64,000 nt of DNA from Coprinus comatus (Eukaryota > Basidiomycota > Agaricomycetes > Agaricales > Agaricaceae): positions 62,001 through 126,000 of the forward strand of contig JAWPGT010000004.1 of assembly GCA_034638255.1 (NCBI GenBank). Direction: 5' to 3'. Below the pieces are notes generated by a model. That model was given only the letters and a program-made list of their open reading frames with translations, was not told where the DNA came from and made no database searches. Both the position numbers and the translations under genes were made by a program. Below are positions 46,501 through 60,205 of this stretch, piece after piece (within the stretch, counting starts at the first letter, position 1; the number at the start of each line of letters is the position of its first letter).

Positions 46501-47766
46501 GACGAATATATGAATAGAACAAATAGAACGACTATTGATAGTAGCAATGAGTATATGTTGAAAAATGAAATCAGTTGGAAATATCACCTGAGTGAAAGAG
46601 AATGTAGAAGAACGAAGGTCGACTCAAAAAGGCACCCGGCCAAAGGGACTAAATGGAAAAGAAGGAAAGAACGAAGGTGATATACTCTTTCCAACGGTAA
46701 GCTCTTGCTCTTTATACATTTTCATTTTCAGTTACCTCATTTACTTCGAAAAACTCTAACACTCGGAATTGGGAAAATCAGCGCCGGAAGTACCTTGGCG
46801 GAACTTCTCCCTAGTAACTAGCTATACTGACTGATCGAGCAGATGGATGACGAAACATGACACAGTGTTGCTTGTCAATATACGGGTGGATGGAAGTAAT
46901 CACGCAGACTCACATTGGTTGCCCAAGAATAAGATTGATACCAAGGAATCTTGGCCTTTGTAAGATGCTATATTAAGTGGCTGTGATTACTGAGGCCCGC
47001 ATGCTTCATTACACGGCCACCGCACATGTTAGTGATATTATACCGTCAAATGGCTGTCAATGGGCACTTTGGATACCTACTGACGAACATCAAAACTGAC
47101 ATACTCTATCGCTTACCAAAATGATAAACACCTAGATACCATCAGTTCAGCGTCGTGAATATGTTAGAATTTGACATAGTTTTAACTGACAGTCATCTTC
47201 TGAATGAAACCTAATCGATATTAATCAACCATCAAAGGTGCCCTCATAGAGAATCTGCGCATTCATGGTGGTTCTCCCCTTGTGATCCTGTCGAACATGA
47301 AAACAACCCATTAACGACGCGTCCAGCCCGCGACAAGACAGGGCGTGCATGTGAGAACTGCTTTTATCACTGGAACGAGAAGCTTTCCGACACTCCTAGT
47401 GTTACCCAGGGATTGATGTGAAGTCCAATTCGTTCTATTATTCTCTGCATATACTAGCAACCAGACACAGTGCAAGGAGTGGGAAAAAAAAAAGAAAAGG
47501 GTAGGTAAGGTGAGTATAATCGAAAATGGACAACTGGGCTGGATCAGCTAGAATGATATTTAAAAAGAACAAGCGAGAAAGAAAATGTATGCGCAAATAT
47601 ACATCCTAATAAATGTTGTGACACTCACGAGACAGCATTGATACAAAGGTAGTGAAAGGAAGATGGGTATGGAACGTATGCACAAGGGAGTACTTCCCTA
47701 AGGTGAACATATGTAGAGTCGTAGATGTAATTGAGGATAGTATGTAATAAGTGATGATGGTTTGGA
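46501..47766. other. Gap upstream of paralogue B, downstream of Rsp5
   Basis: About 1.27 kb. The first ~215 bp hold the paralogue B promoter and leader (probable 5'-UTR intron 46532-46587). The remainder carries an A run near 47486-47498 and no recognisable gene. Confidence 0.5.
46710..46716 (-). promoter_or_regulatory. TATA box of secreted paralogue B
   Basis: Read on the minus strand as TATAAAG, 216 bp before the ATG at 46500, the same distance as in paralogue A. Confidence 0.6.
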
Positions 47767-50680
47767 TTATTCTTGGCCAAACCCTTCTGTCTCCCTAAAC
47801 CAGTGGTCAGTAGAATATCCCATGTGTGAAAAGTAAAACCCACTCTATTGCAAACAGTAGCTTCGACTCTAAACTTTCATAATCAGGATAAGGTGGTAGA
47901 TCAAGTCTGTTGAAGCATGTATGACTTCTTGGCAATCCCGAAGGATCGCCTGACTTTTCAATTGTAAATCGTCTAGGCCCATCGGATCCCTGTAAATCCT
48001 TGAATCCATTAACTGGTACACGAGATGTTCCGGTAGTGAACTGAAGCAATCGCGCTTTCCGTTCTGGTGGCCATGATCTAATACATTGCCAAAACCATTC
48101 AATTACTTGGTCAGTCTTCTCATATCCACGGTAATCCGTGAATTTGGTCCAATCATCCCTAGGAAAGGAATCAGTAATGGCAAGGTGAAACAAGGGAAAC
48201 GATATACATATCAATTTCTGACATTCCGCCAATCAAGAGTTCTAGTTCTCTTTCATCGAATACTGTGACGAGATCTTTTGGTATCAGCTCCAATAGACCT
48301 TCCATGAAGGCGTCAAACTGATCCTTCACCCGCCTGTGGATGCGATACTCGACGACCAGGTCGACATAGTCCTTCTTGTTCTCCTCTGTCACATCAACCA
48401 GTTCGCCTCCAGGCTTCAGTTCAATAACGACATGTTCGCCGAACCGTTCCTCAGTGAGTGAGAATGTTTCTTCAAGGATATCTGTGATGTCATTTTCCCT
48501 GTAACAAATTAGTCAAAGTGCTGTAAAGTATATAGAAGAATTTGAAACCTACAACATCCAACATAACGATCTATGTAGATCAGCATCAACGGCTTCTAGG
48601 TCCGCTAATGATACCGGCTTTCCAAGTAACATTTTATAGAAACTTGGGACAAAGTACGCGTCAAGGAACCGTCTATGGAAGATGGCTAGTCCAACCGTGC
48701 GCCCAATAAACTTGAAATAGCTTAAGTGATCAGGATTGATACCAGAAGCTGGATTGATTTGTAATGTATAGTTGTCGTGAGTTGAATATTCAAATAGGCC
48801 ATAGCTTGGATTAAAGATTTCATGTGATAAGAGGAAGAACCACTCTCTGACGCAAAATTTGAGGACCAATAAAGGGCCATCGTAAAAGCACTCACCTAGA
48901 AACACCACCATAATCCAGTCCATCTTCATTATCGAAGTTGACCATAAGCCTCTTTTTCAGGTCCTCGCCTGTATGAGCCATCGTTGCTGCGTAGCTGTCT
49001 TCCAGAATGTTGTTTCTTCGAACTTTGATTTCACACTTTCCAGGTAAAACTCTCATTTTAGGTTGACTCCTGAAATAAACCACCTTTCTCCGGTAATCAC
49101 GTTTGTACTGTGGCGCATTGTCATCAACATTTGTAGGCAGTCGGGGGTCATCCCAGGACGTTGTACGGGTATTATGGTCAACAAAGTATACTCGTCCCGT
49201 TGATGTAAGACGCATTTCCCATCCTGAAGGTAGTGGTCCAAGATTGGCATTAACTTGTTGGCGGGGTATGGCAACGGCCACTTGTGGCTGAACACGACGA
49301 GGATCGGTCCATGTAGTCGTGCGGGTATGATGATCAACGAAGTATGGTCGACCTTCGGGAGTGCGACGTTCTTCCCATCCCAAAGGGAGGGGGATATCTG
49401 AGTATGTCCCCGCTGACATTGGGGGGGATAAAGCCATGGTTGATGGACTAGAGACTACACTGGTGGTGCGCGATGGAGGTTGTTGCTGTGTTTGTTGCTG
49501 CTGCTGCTGTTGTGGCTGCAGTTGTATTTGCTGCTGCTGCGTTTGTGAAGAGAGGGGACGTTGTGGCACCTGCACAGGTAGAGAAGGTTTGTGCCATGTT
49601 GTAGTCCGATTACTGTGGTCAACATAATACATTCTCCCTTGGGGACCAATACGTCGTTCCCAACCAGGAGGCAGAGGGATTCCATTTTCGTCGTCGGTCA
49701 AGCGCCCAATAATTGCAGTGCCGCTTGAGGAAGTCGGTCGCTGTGCCTCCACTTGGGGTTGTCTGCCAGGAAGATTCATTTGGCTTGCAGAAGGTCGTAG
49801 CGAAGGGGTGGGCATGGTGGGCTGCACCAAGTGTTGTGAGTACGATGATTCCTGAGGATGAGGATGTTGGAGATACTGGGGTTGCTGCATTGGCGGACCG
49901 CTTGTTGGCCGCATAGGGAAAGGGTTATTTTGGGACTGGGAGGGGTAGTTCTGTGCTGGGTAAGCAGTGTGTTGGTCAATGGCAATTGCTGGAGAAATAG
50001 ACGGGTTTGAAGCATGATGATTAGATTGTGGAAGAGAGAAACTGATCGAGAGTTTTCCAAACACCGGAAGGTTGTTACTGCTCATCGTCAAGTCCCTGTT
50101 AATGACGGCTGGCGAACAACATGAGAAATCCTGATATGAAGCTGTTAAAGATACACACCATTCTGTCGAGCTAAAGTAAGAGCCTCATGTGCAGGGATGT
50201 TAAGGACACCAAGGAAGCCTGGGAAAAGTTAAGACGGAGGATTTGCCAGATAATAGCGACAGACCTTGATCTCTCCTCTTGGCCTTCTTGGAGTCTAAGA
50301 CGGTGATTGTAATAATAGATGACTCCCGGACGGTTCTGCAGATGGTGAATTGGGGATGCCAACGAGGAACGCGGGGGTGGGGGGTACTAACATTTCAAAG
50401 GTCTCGTTCCAAGCTGGACTGAGTGTGCGACGGACAGTCGAGGTAGTATTTGCCTGTTCGTTGTCGACCATGAGGGTCGCAATAGGGTCAGGGAGGCTAA
50501 GGAGCTCGCGCTTCACTAGGCCAGATGCATTGTGGACTGGTGGATGTGAATATATCAGCTGATCTGGGGGATTAAACACATACGAGTGACTCTGAGTTGC
50601 TGCTCTGGATCGTTCATTCTGTAGACATTTAGCAATCGTTACGCAGGTAGGCGGTGTATTTACCTGCTCGAGCTCGCCAT
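47767..50680 (-). CDS. RSP5: Rsp5/NEDD4-type HECT E3 ubiquitin ligase
   Basis: Ubiquitin ligase that directs endocytosis and sorting of membrane proteins. The ATG at 50680 gives MASSSR, spliced to [11 protein letters not shown] and then the C2 domain ([51 protein letters not shown]). The middle exon holds three WW domains: [40 protein letters not shown] and [20 protein letters not shown], with Gln-rich linkers. The HECT domain follows ([55 protein letters not shown]), with the active-site Cys in [14 protein letters not shown] and the invariant end [12 protein letters not shown] at 47767. Full domain order and ending are intact; about 800 residues. Confidence 0.96.
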
Positions 50681-50880
50681 CGGAGTCGGCGGGGACAGTG
50701 GCTGATGCACTGCGGATTATGGTTCTCGCTGTTGCACGCTAAGCACAACATAACCCGTGGGGTTTCTCACGCTTCAAATGCTGTGTTCGCTAAAAATAGT
50801 CATTCAAGCCGCGGCATGGCATATCTATCAGATATCCATAGCAAAAGTTACATGACCGTGAGGTGGAAAACTAGTATATC

Positions 50881-51716
50881 CTAACCACGAGCAGCCTCAA
50901 TCCTCTTCCTCGCAACCTGTCGTCTGTTCAATCCACTGAGTGATGAGGCAGCAACCTTGTCGGTGGCCTTCTCAACCTCAGTCTCGGAAGCAGCAAGGAT
51001 GATCTCCACATGTGTGGGGTGACCCTGGTATGGGTTAATACGACCATGGGCACGGTATGTGCGGCGGCGGGTTTTCTGCAGGTTTATGTCAATTTAATCC
51101 GAATATGATCTTCCATATTCCATGACACGCACGGGGGCTTGCTGGACAACGATATTTTTGATGAAAAGGTCCTCAACGTCAATGTTCTTGGCGTCAGCAT
51201 TAGACTCCGCGTTTTTTAGCAGACGAGTGATGAATTTGATAGACTTTTCGGGCCAGCGACCTAGGTGCTTTGTGAGACGGTTCGCATTCTCATCATCCTG
51301 CTAACGCACCTTGGGTTGTCTTGAATTCTTTCACTTGTCCTGTCCTTCCAACACCACCAGCGAATCTTCTGAAGGGAATGGCCCTCTTGTGTTCCTTGAC
51401 ACCATCGAGGTATGCGTAGGCCTTGGTCAACTTCATGCCTAATGATCCACTTGAGATAAATTTCCGGTACATCCTTCGTTGGAAGAACACTGACCGGAGA
51501 CAGCAGCGGCAACCTCACGCATGTTCTTGAAGTGAGTACGGAGATATTCTCCGCGCGCTTTGGAGGCTGTAGGATCATAATAAGAACATGTCTCAACACA
51601 ATGGTTCGAACACTGACTTTTCTCGGGGTTGGCGGCGAGCGTGGCTGCAGCGTAACGAACTGCATGAAGAGGTTGGTCAAATCTCTTCGGACGGCGGACG
51701 TTCAACACTTACCCAT
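50881..51716 (-). CDS. RPL17: 60S ribosomal protein L17 (uL22)
   Basis: Large-subunit ribosomal protein lining the exit tunnel. The first exon contributes only ATG plus one base (51716); the next begins [14 protein letters not shown], typical of ribosomal genes with an intron right after the start. It continues [52 protein letters not shown], the exon with [40 protein letters not shown], and ends [14 protein letters not shown] at 50881. About 185 residues, matching the family. About 200 bp separates it from the Rsp5 start, both minus. The borders of the exon around 51260-51310 are inferred. Confidence 0.95.
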
Positions 51717-54032
51717 CTTACAGTCTCTTGAAGTTGTCGAGCTCGGCCTTGATACTATTACTTGTGATGATGTGCCGGAATGTGGCTGAACCTTAATTGT
51801 GTAGTTGGACGGCAACACCCGAGCCTCACAAATATTTTTGATGGGTTGGTGGTAAATAGCTGTGTGGACTAATCTATCTTCTATTCTATTTCTTTTTCTG
51901 CCATCACTCGTCTGGTTTTTCTGATGGACACTCACTTGACTTCTAATTCTACACCACTGCTTTCATTCATCGTAATGAAAAATCAAATGTTGACACCAGG
52001 ACGATAGTGATCATCCATCCATATTAGGACTTGAGTAATCAGAGCAATGGACGCCTTTCCTCCAAACCGCTTGTTTCCTCAACGCTCTTAGACATCTACG
52101 TGCACCGAACACTAGATTTCTTTGTTGGATGGCGCTGATATACCATCTGTCTGGTAAATGTCTGGGCAATCCGCCCTTCCTGCTGAGTTGTTGGACTATC
52201 GACACTGGTTGAACTACCGAAAGGCTTATAAAGAGGAATTGGAATATAATATGCATATGATGGTACATGGTTTCTCTTTTTCAATCAGGTCATCACTGAA
52301 ACTTGATGTGAGTCGTCGAATCATATCGCTCTGGCATCCTTGCACAAAGAGCCCTTGGAAAATCCCTCACCCATTCACGAAACCAAACATTACTGTTCCA
52401 TCAAATCATTAGACCTAGGGGTCGGAAGCAGGAATGTGATGTCAGGCCGAGAGAATGGAAAATATTATTCTTGTATCAATCCGAGGGGCACATCATGAAG
52501 ATTCAGAAAAGAGAAGTGTACTATATGATATTAAGAATACGCTGAGCCTTTGTGATCAGTATCCAGAGGTATCAAGCCCAGTCACTTACGAAAAATGCCA
52601 TTTCTAATCTCGTCTGGTTTCACAGGGGACCCGATGAGACTCTGTCAGACTCTACCCAGATGGGGAAATGGAGACTTTGTAAAATATTCACCTAGGCTCC
52701 TCTAGCACCATCCACTTCCAATACTCTTTATATGGGCTCATCTGGCGTCACCTAGGACCTAGGATGGCGTTCAGATATGACTGGAATGTTGCTGGACATT
52801 GTGTATCCTTAAATATATAGTCTGTTCATGAATATATGCACATTGAGAATTTTAAAAAAATTGTATTCATTGATGTAATAGTACAGTTTAGAGTATTGGT
52901 GCTAGTACTAGTAAATCTAGTTTCTCTACAGTCCACTACATCATTACTACAACTACTTTTATATAATGAATTACAGCTATTAACCTTTTTTTAATGATGA
53001 GTAATGTGCATATAGTGACATAATATATCATCACATACCATTACACCATGTCAAGTGGATGAGTTGAGGTGGAAATGATTAGAGGTGGTGAATGGTGGTC
53101 ATAAATAACTGCGCATATATCTACACTTTACGGCCTCGCTGGGCCACTCAGCCTCAGTCAGCCGACTCTCAACAGGTAGTTAAAGCCAGATACTGACCTC
53201 CTATAGGAGAATTTGTGAAAAGAACATGTGTGAATTAGTGAGAAGGAGTGCCAAGTAGTGGTATTAGAGAAAGAGGAAGAGGAAGAGGAAGAGCCTGGAG
53301 GGCGTCCAAAATTTCTTAAGTTAAATACTACATGATGTCATCGGCACATCACAAAGAAAACCTTTGTCTCTCACGGTCTCTGTTCATTGAATTAATATTA
53401 ATTTGAGTGCAGATGCAACTACTTGTGTTAATTTTCTAAGTACTCTCGAGCCAGAAATAGGCTGCAAAGGTAAGGACGGCGAGTGATGTCATATCAGAGA
53501 CATCATTTAGCCACCTTACCCAATCCTCATCCAGATGAGGTCAGAATCAGGAATGACCTTGATCAGATCAAACCAGACGACGCACGAATGCCCACAGCCT
53601 CCTCAGATCAGACGAGCTGGGGCCAGGAACAAGCCCCCTCGTAAGTGACTGGGTATCAAGTTTTATGACTGTGTGACCTTAAAATCTTCGATGTCAACTG
53701 CCATCTAAAAGTATAGATCTATAAATAGAAGGGTTCAAGTTGCAGTACACTGGTTGAAATAATGTGTACATACCTTTGATGAACAACATGTATGTTATAA
53801 ATGACGGAGGGTTATGAGAAAACGATGGTTTCCTGCATACTACTTATATATCATCGATCACTTCGCTGGGATTCATAGGTGTTGAGTGACGTTATGTGCG
53901 ATCACGTGGTACTAGACTGGGGAACATCGGCGTTCATTCATTAATCAACTCATACGCTTATATTACAGCACACTGCTGGCGGCGCATCCAACTCCTTCAC
54001 CCCGTCCTCCCATTATTGTTGTCTGATATACC
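51717..54032. other. Gene-poor 2.3 kb block
   Basis: Divergent region between RPL17 and the Rictor gene. A GAGGAA-type repeat lies at about 53271-53296. Coding-like fragments at about 52080-52135 and 52158-52310 show no start-to-stop gene model and no family I know. The rest is AT-rich; no RNA gene or terminal repeat was found. Confidence 0.5.
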
Positions 54033-57000
54033 ATGCCTGCTGTCTCGACGCTTTCACCGGGATCGTTAATCCCTTCCCTCTCCACTACTCTCGTCACTCC
54101 TAACATTCTACAAGCGAATGGTGTTGACCTCGAGATTCACACTGAAGCCGACGGTGACCCAGACCAGGAGGTGCTTTATTGAAGTCCCATTATCCATTTG
54201 CGCGACTTTGACGAAAGATCTAGATAGAGAAGCTTCGGGTTCAGCAAGGTCGAGAACAGCTCATCTTGAGCGGAGCAGAGAATCTCTTAAGAATGGATCT
54301 TCCAGTGAGCTGTTACGTGACCCGTACTTGTTCTGAAGTTGATCAAACGTCTCGGACCTTGGAAGGAATCCTCGCGGAAGAAACTTAAGTCAGAGATGGA
54401 GACTGCAAGAAGAAAGATAGGAAGAATCATCAGTCTCATAGAAATTCGTGAGCATCTGCATTCCTGTCATTCCGCATTTTTCCTAAAGCATTTCAAGATA
54501 ATCTCAGAAAAGAAAGGTATGCAGAGACAAATGCCACGACCCAAAGACTTGCTGCGCAAGAGAGCCTGGTCAATGGGGGTAACAAAGTTGGACAAGATCG
54601 AAGTGTGTTATTAATCAAAGTACAGAATAAGACGGATTCTGATCTCTTGTCACAGGCGGCGAAGACTTTCGAACTTCATTACAAAATGTGAATAAACTTT
54701 TGGCGGAACTAGACGCCTTGACATGTATATTGTTACCTTTATCGTCATCGCCTAGCACTTCCACACCGAATCAACTTCAACCAAATGCCGTGGTTGAGAA
54801 TGATCGCCGTCTTGTTGAAATAATGAACCAGGTGATTGAAATTCTACGGAGAAACCTACGAGTGCGCTATGAGCTTCAGATGAAGGACATTCTTAAATCG
54901 TGAGTTTGTTTTCATGACAAAAACGGGTAAATAGTTGATTACTTTACAGAATATTGCCATGCTTAGCGGACAAATGCTCAAAATCTTGCCGCGCAGCAGC
55001 ATACAGGCTAATACGGCATTCTTTGGTTGAAGCAGAGTCGATACAACAACTGGGTGATGCATTGGACTGGTATATCCTCAAGTGCGTGCCAGCCAAGCTC
55101 TGCTCGGATTTTATATTAAATCAAATGATGATAGAGCTCTAAATCGCGACATCAAATTTGCCATTGAAAAAGAACAAGCTATCAAGCTCGTTAGAACAAT
55201 AGTAGAGATTGGCACGACACTGAGGGATATGGCCGAATCGAGCGGGAAATTGGTTTTGCCAATATCTGACGTCGTAATCCGCTCTGTCATAGCAGTAGCG
55301 GAACAGCTTGATGACCCATTTAGGCCTATATGCCTGGAAACGTTAACGGAAATGTGTGAGTGTCCCTCCTATACTATATATGCGGGCTAACCATGTACTG
55401 TAGTGTTACTTGATGTCGAATCTATGGCTCGAACTGGCGGTCTTCGACTCCTATTGAACCTATTAACTGATGGTCCATCCGAGTTGGCACCAATGGTAGC
55501 AGCCGCCTTTCTGCAAGTAGTCGATTCGCCGCGGACCAGAGCATATCTGAAGATTGGGTGGGATCTTGAGGTGACTTTTTACTTCTACTAGTTTTCATTA
55601 ACCGTGACACAGCTTCTGTTTAGGCAGCATTGTCGATAATCACAGATGCATATGGTAAAGGAGCTGAACATGGAGAGCGGATGCGAGAATGTGCTAAGGT
55701 TATCCAGTTGATATTGCGGTCATGGAGTGGTGCGTTGATTTGATACTAATCTCACAGTTAAAACTTAATGCAAATTACAGGATTGATGTATTTTTCCATG
55801 AATAATATGCAGGCTATACGATCTGTTATTGACGTACTACGAATACCTTCCCTCGATACAAGGGTCTGCTGTTTCAGCTTTAAAACTGAGCTCGTAATTG
55901 ATATTTGAATATAGGAGATCATACTGGACATGTTTTTTGAGCTTCTCAATATCAAAACCTCAGATTGGTACCAGACATTCCTTGCCGGACGGAGACTAAC
56001 AAGTTAGTCATCTTACATGTCTCTTTAGTATCATCATTAACATCACTGTAGTGTACCGGAAGCCTGGAGATGAATCATCTAGCAACAACAAACATCACCC
56101 ACAAGATACCCAAGACCGATCCCATGCATTGGCGAAGTTGACCGACCAGTTCCTTGCTCTCCTTGTATTGGTTTTGACAAAAGCCGGGCTATGTGAGGTA
56201 CGCAGAATAGTTCTCTCTTTCAATACTGTGGCTTATACTCCCCGAGGCTCTTACATCACTCCTCGAAGAGGGGGAAATTGGAGCAAGCCTAGCAAGAAAG
56301 GCAACGCTTCTCTTGGCTGAGATACTCGCCTTGGCCAATCGAGTTCTACCAATGAATTTAGCCGCCAATGTTCAGGTTTTTAAAAAAAATTTCGTTGCAG
56401 TGTGTGAAGTATTTTTCTGATCGATAGCTATTAGGCGATACCGCAAGTTTTTGCAATGGCTACCGATTACAAAGATGGTGAACATAGATCGGTTGGAACA
56501 TCTGCATTATCAGCGATTGAAAGCTTCAACCGAAATCGGACGAGACTTGATAATACAACTACTATAAAAAATACCCGACCACGGTGAGTCTTTTTCATTT
56601 TTAAGTCTTGAAATTGATGTGTAAAATGAAATGTAGCGCAAATTCGGTAGAAGATTCTGTGAGACGTGGTCAACGACAAGTTGAGCAAGTGAAAGCGAAG
56701 ATGAGCATGCAGATCGATGAGCGCACATTCCAGGCTACGATTATTGAAACCCAGGTTGGTTACATTTGTTGATAAAGTAGACGTTACATATTGATCACCA
56801 ACAAAAGGTCATGCAAACGAAAGACTTCGCAAAGTGGAATTATGATGCCTTGCAGGATGTCGTGGAGGGTCTCGGGTATAACCAGAAACGCCTTGATGAG
56901 GCCATTAAGACCAGATTCGTACGAAGACTTATGGCCTTCTATTCACCGTTTGGTCATAGGTTCTCAAATATTCCGAGGAATCGAGTAAGGGGCTACGTCT

Positions 57001-59412
57001 GAAACTGGAACGCGCTAATATCTTGCCTAGGATACTGTGAAGTGGATTAAACTTGGATGTCAGATGTTGGGAACGCTGATGACAAGTGGAGAAGGTGTTC
57101 GATATTTGTTGCAAGAAGATCCACTGTTAAGTCAGATTGTGAGGGGATTTGCTCAATTGGACCCTGTAAGTAATTACAACGGACTAGTGTGTTTCTCTCT
57201 GACATGATCATGGGGTTAGTCCAATGGTTTACCGGACTCGGATCCTATCTTCTCGAAGAAGCGTGTTACCGAAACGTTAACGTTGGGCTACTTTGAGATG
57301 CTTGGAACATTGAGTAGGTTTGAGAAGGGTATTGAGTACGTTTTATGTACTTCTGTAGTTTTTCAAAAAAAAAACTGACAGTGTCATAGACTACTGGAGA
57401 AGCACAAAATTTTCACGGCTTTCTATCATCTAACAGAACTCAAAAGCAGAGAGGACCTTATTAAGGGTATCATTGAAAACCTCGATTATAGCATGTGAGG
57501 CAACATATAGTTACTTCTCGTTTCGTGCACTGAATGAATATATTGCAGTGATGGTCATTCGCGTATCATACTTTCTAAAGCCTTGACCTCAAGCTACAAA
57601 GTGATTATCCTTCCATCCCATGGCACATTGGCTATTCTAACAAATGATAATTTAGCATATACGACTATATGCCACAGAACACCTTGGTACATTGATACGC
57701 AACTCCGCTACTGCTAACGCATGGACACTAAGACTCCTTCTGACACAACTATATGACCCGGCGCCGGAGATCACAGAGGTTGCAGTGCAATTCTTGGAAG
57801 AAGCTTGTGAATCGCAAGAGTTCTTACAAATGGTAGTTGATTTGCAGCCGGCGATGAGTCATTTGGGAGAAATTGGAGATTCACTCTTAATGAAGTACCT
57901 GTTTCTTGTTAAAAGTATGGTACTTAAACCTAAACCTTCCTTTCTAGATTCATGTCGACGCCTATGGGTTTCAGATATCTTTTTGAGGCAGGGCATATCG
58001 ACAGGGAGATGGATACCTGGTTCCATGTAAGCTGACCAATCCTACCCTTTATTCCAGGGGATTGAAGCCAATATGCATTTAGGATCGCAATCTGATCTAC
58101 GTTGTTGATATCGAAATCTTCCTTGCAAAATTATTCAACACCACCTTGGTCGCAGAAGACGAAGATGACCTAGTGTAAGCCGGTGTTGGGATCCTCGGAG
58201 AATGCCCTAACTTTTTAACCCCAAAGATCTTCGGTCGTAATGCCCAGACATTTCTATGGAGAAATGACCAAGACAGATTTCGGCTGCCAAATTCTCCACG
58301 AGAAAGGCCACTTCAAAGATTTTGCTCAAGTTATCCGACAACATCAATCAGAATATGAAGACATAGAACTTGTGATGAAGTTAAAGAGTATACTATGGGC
58401 AATAGTGCGTACATCCCCTGGGCCGCTTCGAGAATCCATGTATTAAACTATGCTTTTAGGGTAATGTTGGTGCTACGGAAGGAGGGCTTCCTTTCCTAGA
58501 GGAAGAGGAAATTATTCCAGTAATACTTGAAATCGCTCAGAAGTCCCCTATTCCTTCAGTGCGAGGGTATGTCTCTTTTTGGGAAGCAATAGTTTTATGA
58601 TAATAAACCCTATACACAGAACCTGCTTCTTTGTTTTAGGTTTAATCTCTTCGACACCTCAAGGCGCTGAGATCTTGGAAGATTACAGTTGGTTATCAAC
58701 GTTGTCCCCGCTAGGCACGCCAACCGGTGTATGTCTCCCCGTTGATCTTGAAAACTTTATTTCGGTATGTGGGATTGTGGATAACGAAGAACAAAGGAGC
58801 TGATGACCCTATAGATACCTACATGGGAAAACAAACTACCAGAGAGAGTAGACACACGTTTAACACCACCTTCCCAAAACTACGAAATCGAAATAGTCAC
58901 AGCGATACAGAATATGGCGAATACTGTTATTGCAAACGCTGCGTCTCGATCACTGGCTAAGTACGAATTAATATACCACACTTCGTGATAGTTACTCATG
59001 TCTTTTGGTCAGGCTTCGGTCTCGTTCAGAATATCGCAAAGCGTTCAGCTCACCCGACATGTTTTATCGCGCTTTACACATGCTTTCGACACAACGTTAT
59101 CGCCTCCCTGTTCGACGCTACATCATGGACCTCTTTTCAAGTTTGGAACTCAACCCCGGGTTGGTTGAACTGCTAAAACAAAGCTCAGAGAGACTAAAAG
59201 TTGGACCTTTCTATAAACCTCCGACTGCGGCAGTCGCTCGAATGAGTATGTTTGGGCGGTTAGGAAGGACTAAACGGAGATCATCAGAGAGTGAAAGTTC
59301 AGATGACGATACTCCACCGGCTGGGAATGTACTTAACGTCGTACAAAAGGAACCACCAGTGCTCAAACTCAAACCTTTGCAAAGGACCGTCGGGTTTTAT
59401 CCAGTAGCTTGA
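54033..59412 (+). CDS. Rictor/Avo3 (Ste20-type) subunit of TORC2
   Basis: Scaffold of TOR complex 2, which controls AGC kinases, actin and membrane stress responses. The ATG at 54033 starts MPAVSTLSPGSLIPSLSTTL. An HR1-like coiled segment follows (IEKLRVQQGREQLILSGAEN, then EMETARRKIGRIISLIEI). The helical-repeat body includes DFRTSLQNVNKLLAELDAL, LRRNLRVRYELQMKDIL, LGDALDWYILK, RSVIDVLRIPSLDTREIILD and LTDQFLALLVLVLTKAGLCE. The conserved mid and C-terminal blocks are KDFAKWNYDALQDVVEGLGY, DREMDTWF, MTKTDFGCQILHEKGHFKDF, SILWAIGNVGATEGGLPFLE and RGTCFFVLGLISSTPQGAEI. It ends LKPLQRTVGFYPVA at 59412. More than 20 exons; edges are approximate. The family hallmarks are all present in order. Confidence 0.93.
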
Positions 59413-60205
59413 TGGGTTCCTCAATGTTGATAGTATATTTCATCGCATTGGGGTTGATGGTCTCATCACCAGTGCTATTTCGTTCTTTATTTGCATTAAG
59501 TATTGGGACTCAGTACTACTGGCGAACTTTTTCTTTCGTTTTTTATATACTTATTTTGTCATGTTGTCTTTTTTAACGATTGTTTTGCATTTGTTGTTTT
59601 AGTAATAATGTGATTCTTCAATTCTTTTTGTACACGATTTTACGGGTCTACGAACATTACAAGGTTTTTTGTTCCGACACAAATTAATGTAGAGCATCTG
59701 ACGCGATGTCTTGGATGAAAGAATCATGTGACAGACGTTACAGCCCACCGTTACACATCGATTATAGTACTCTCTCTCCAAGCCATATCACTCCATTTTA
59801 GCGCAACGTATCGTTGCTGCACTATTTTATTTACCCTCCCACCTCCTTCGGATGACATTAGATACGACCCTAGACCGACCGGTGAGCCGCCGTCATTCTT
59901 CCGCCGCATCGCCAGGCTCGACCACCTCGTGCGTTATACACTAATTCCCTTACTACAGTGCCAGCCGCACAACGTGGTCGTCTCCTCTCCCACACACACT
60001 CAAATGACATTCCATTTAGATTCTACTTCGAATACATTATTATATACCCTGCCTTTTCCCAACTACCTGACTTCGACGAACAAGACGACATTCAGGTATG
60101 CTATGCTTGTAAACCAAACATTTCATATATTGAGACTTGAGAGTAATAAATGTGCTATAACACTCACATTAATATTTGATACTTACTGATAAAAAGTTCG
60201 CTCCG
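59413..60205. other. Gap after Rictor with one coding-like segment
   Basis: About 0.8 kb. At about 59835-60140 a GTGAGC...CTACAG intron-like element joins SDDIRYDPRPT to a segment reading SNDIPFRFYFEYIIIYPAFS then QLPDFDEQDDIQ. It has no clear start or known family and may be a relic. The rest is 3' flank. Confidence 0.4.

Noticed and set aside
49361..49627. ORF with a run of Cys residues antisense to Rsp5
   Set aside because: It is the reverse frame of CAG/CAA glutamine repeats in the WW linker.
51725..51820. Minus-strand frame just before the RPL17 ATG reading LPSNYTIKVQP, resembling an M1 aminopeptidase start
   Set aside because: The likeness is limited to a few residues; the position fits the RPL17 5' leader.
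52080..52412. Coding-like fragments, one starting MSGQSALPAELLDYRHW
   Set aside because: No in-frame partner exons, no known family and stop codons on both sides; kept only as a note in the gene-poor block.
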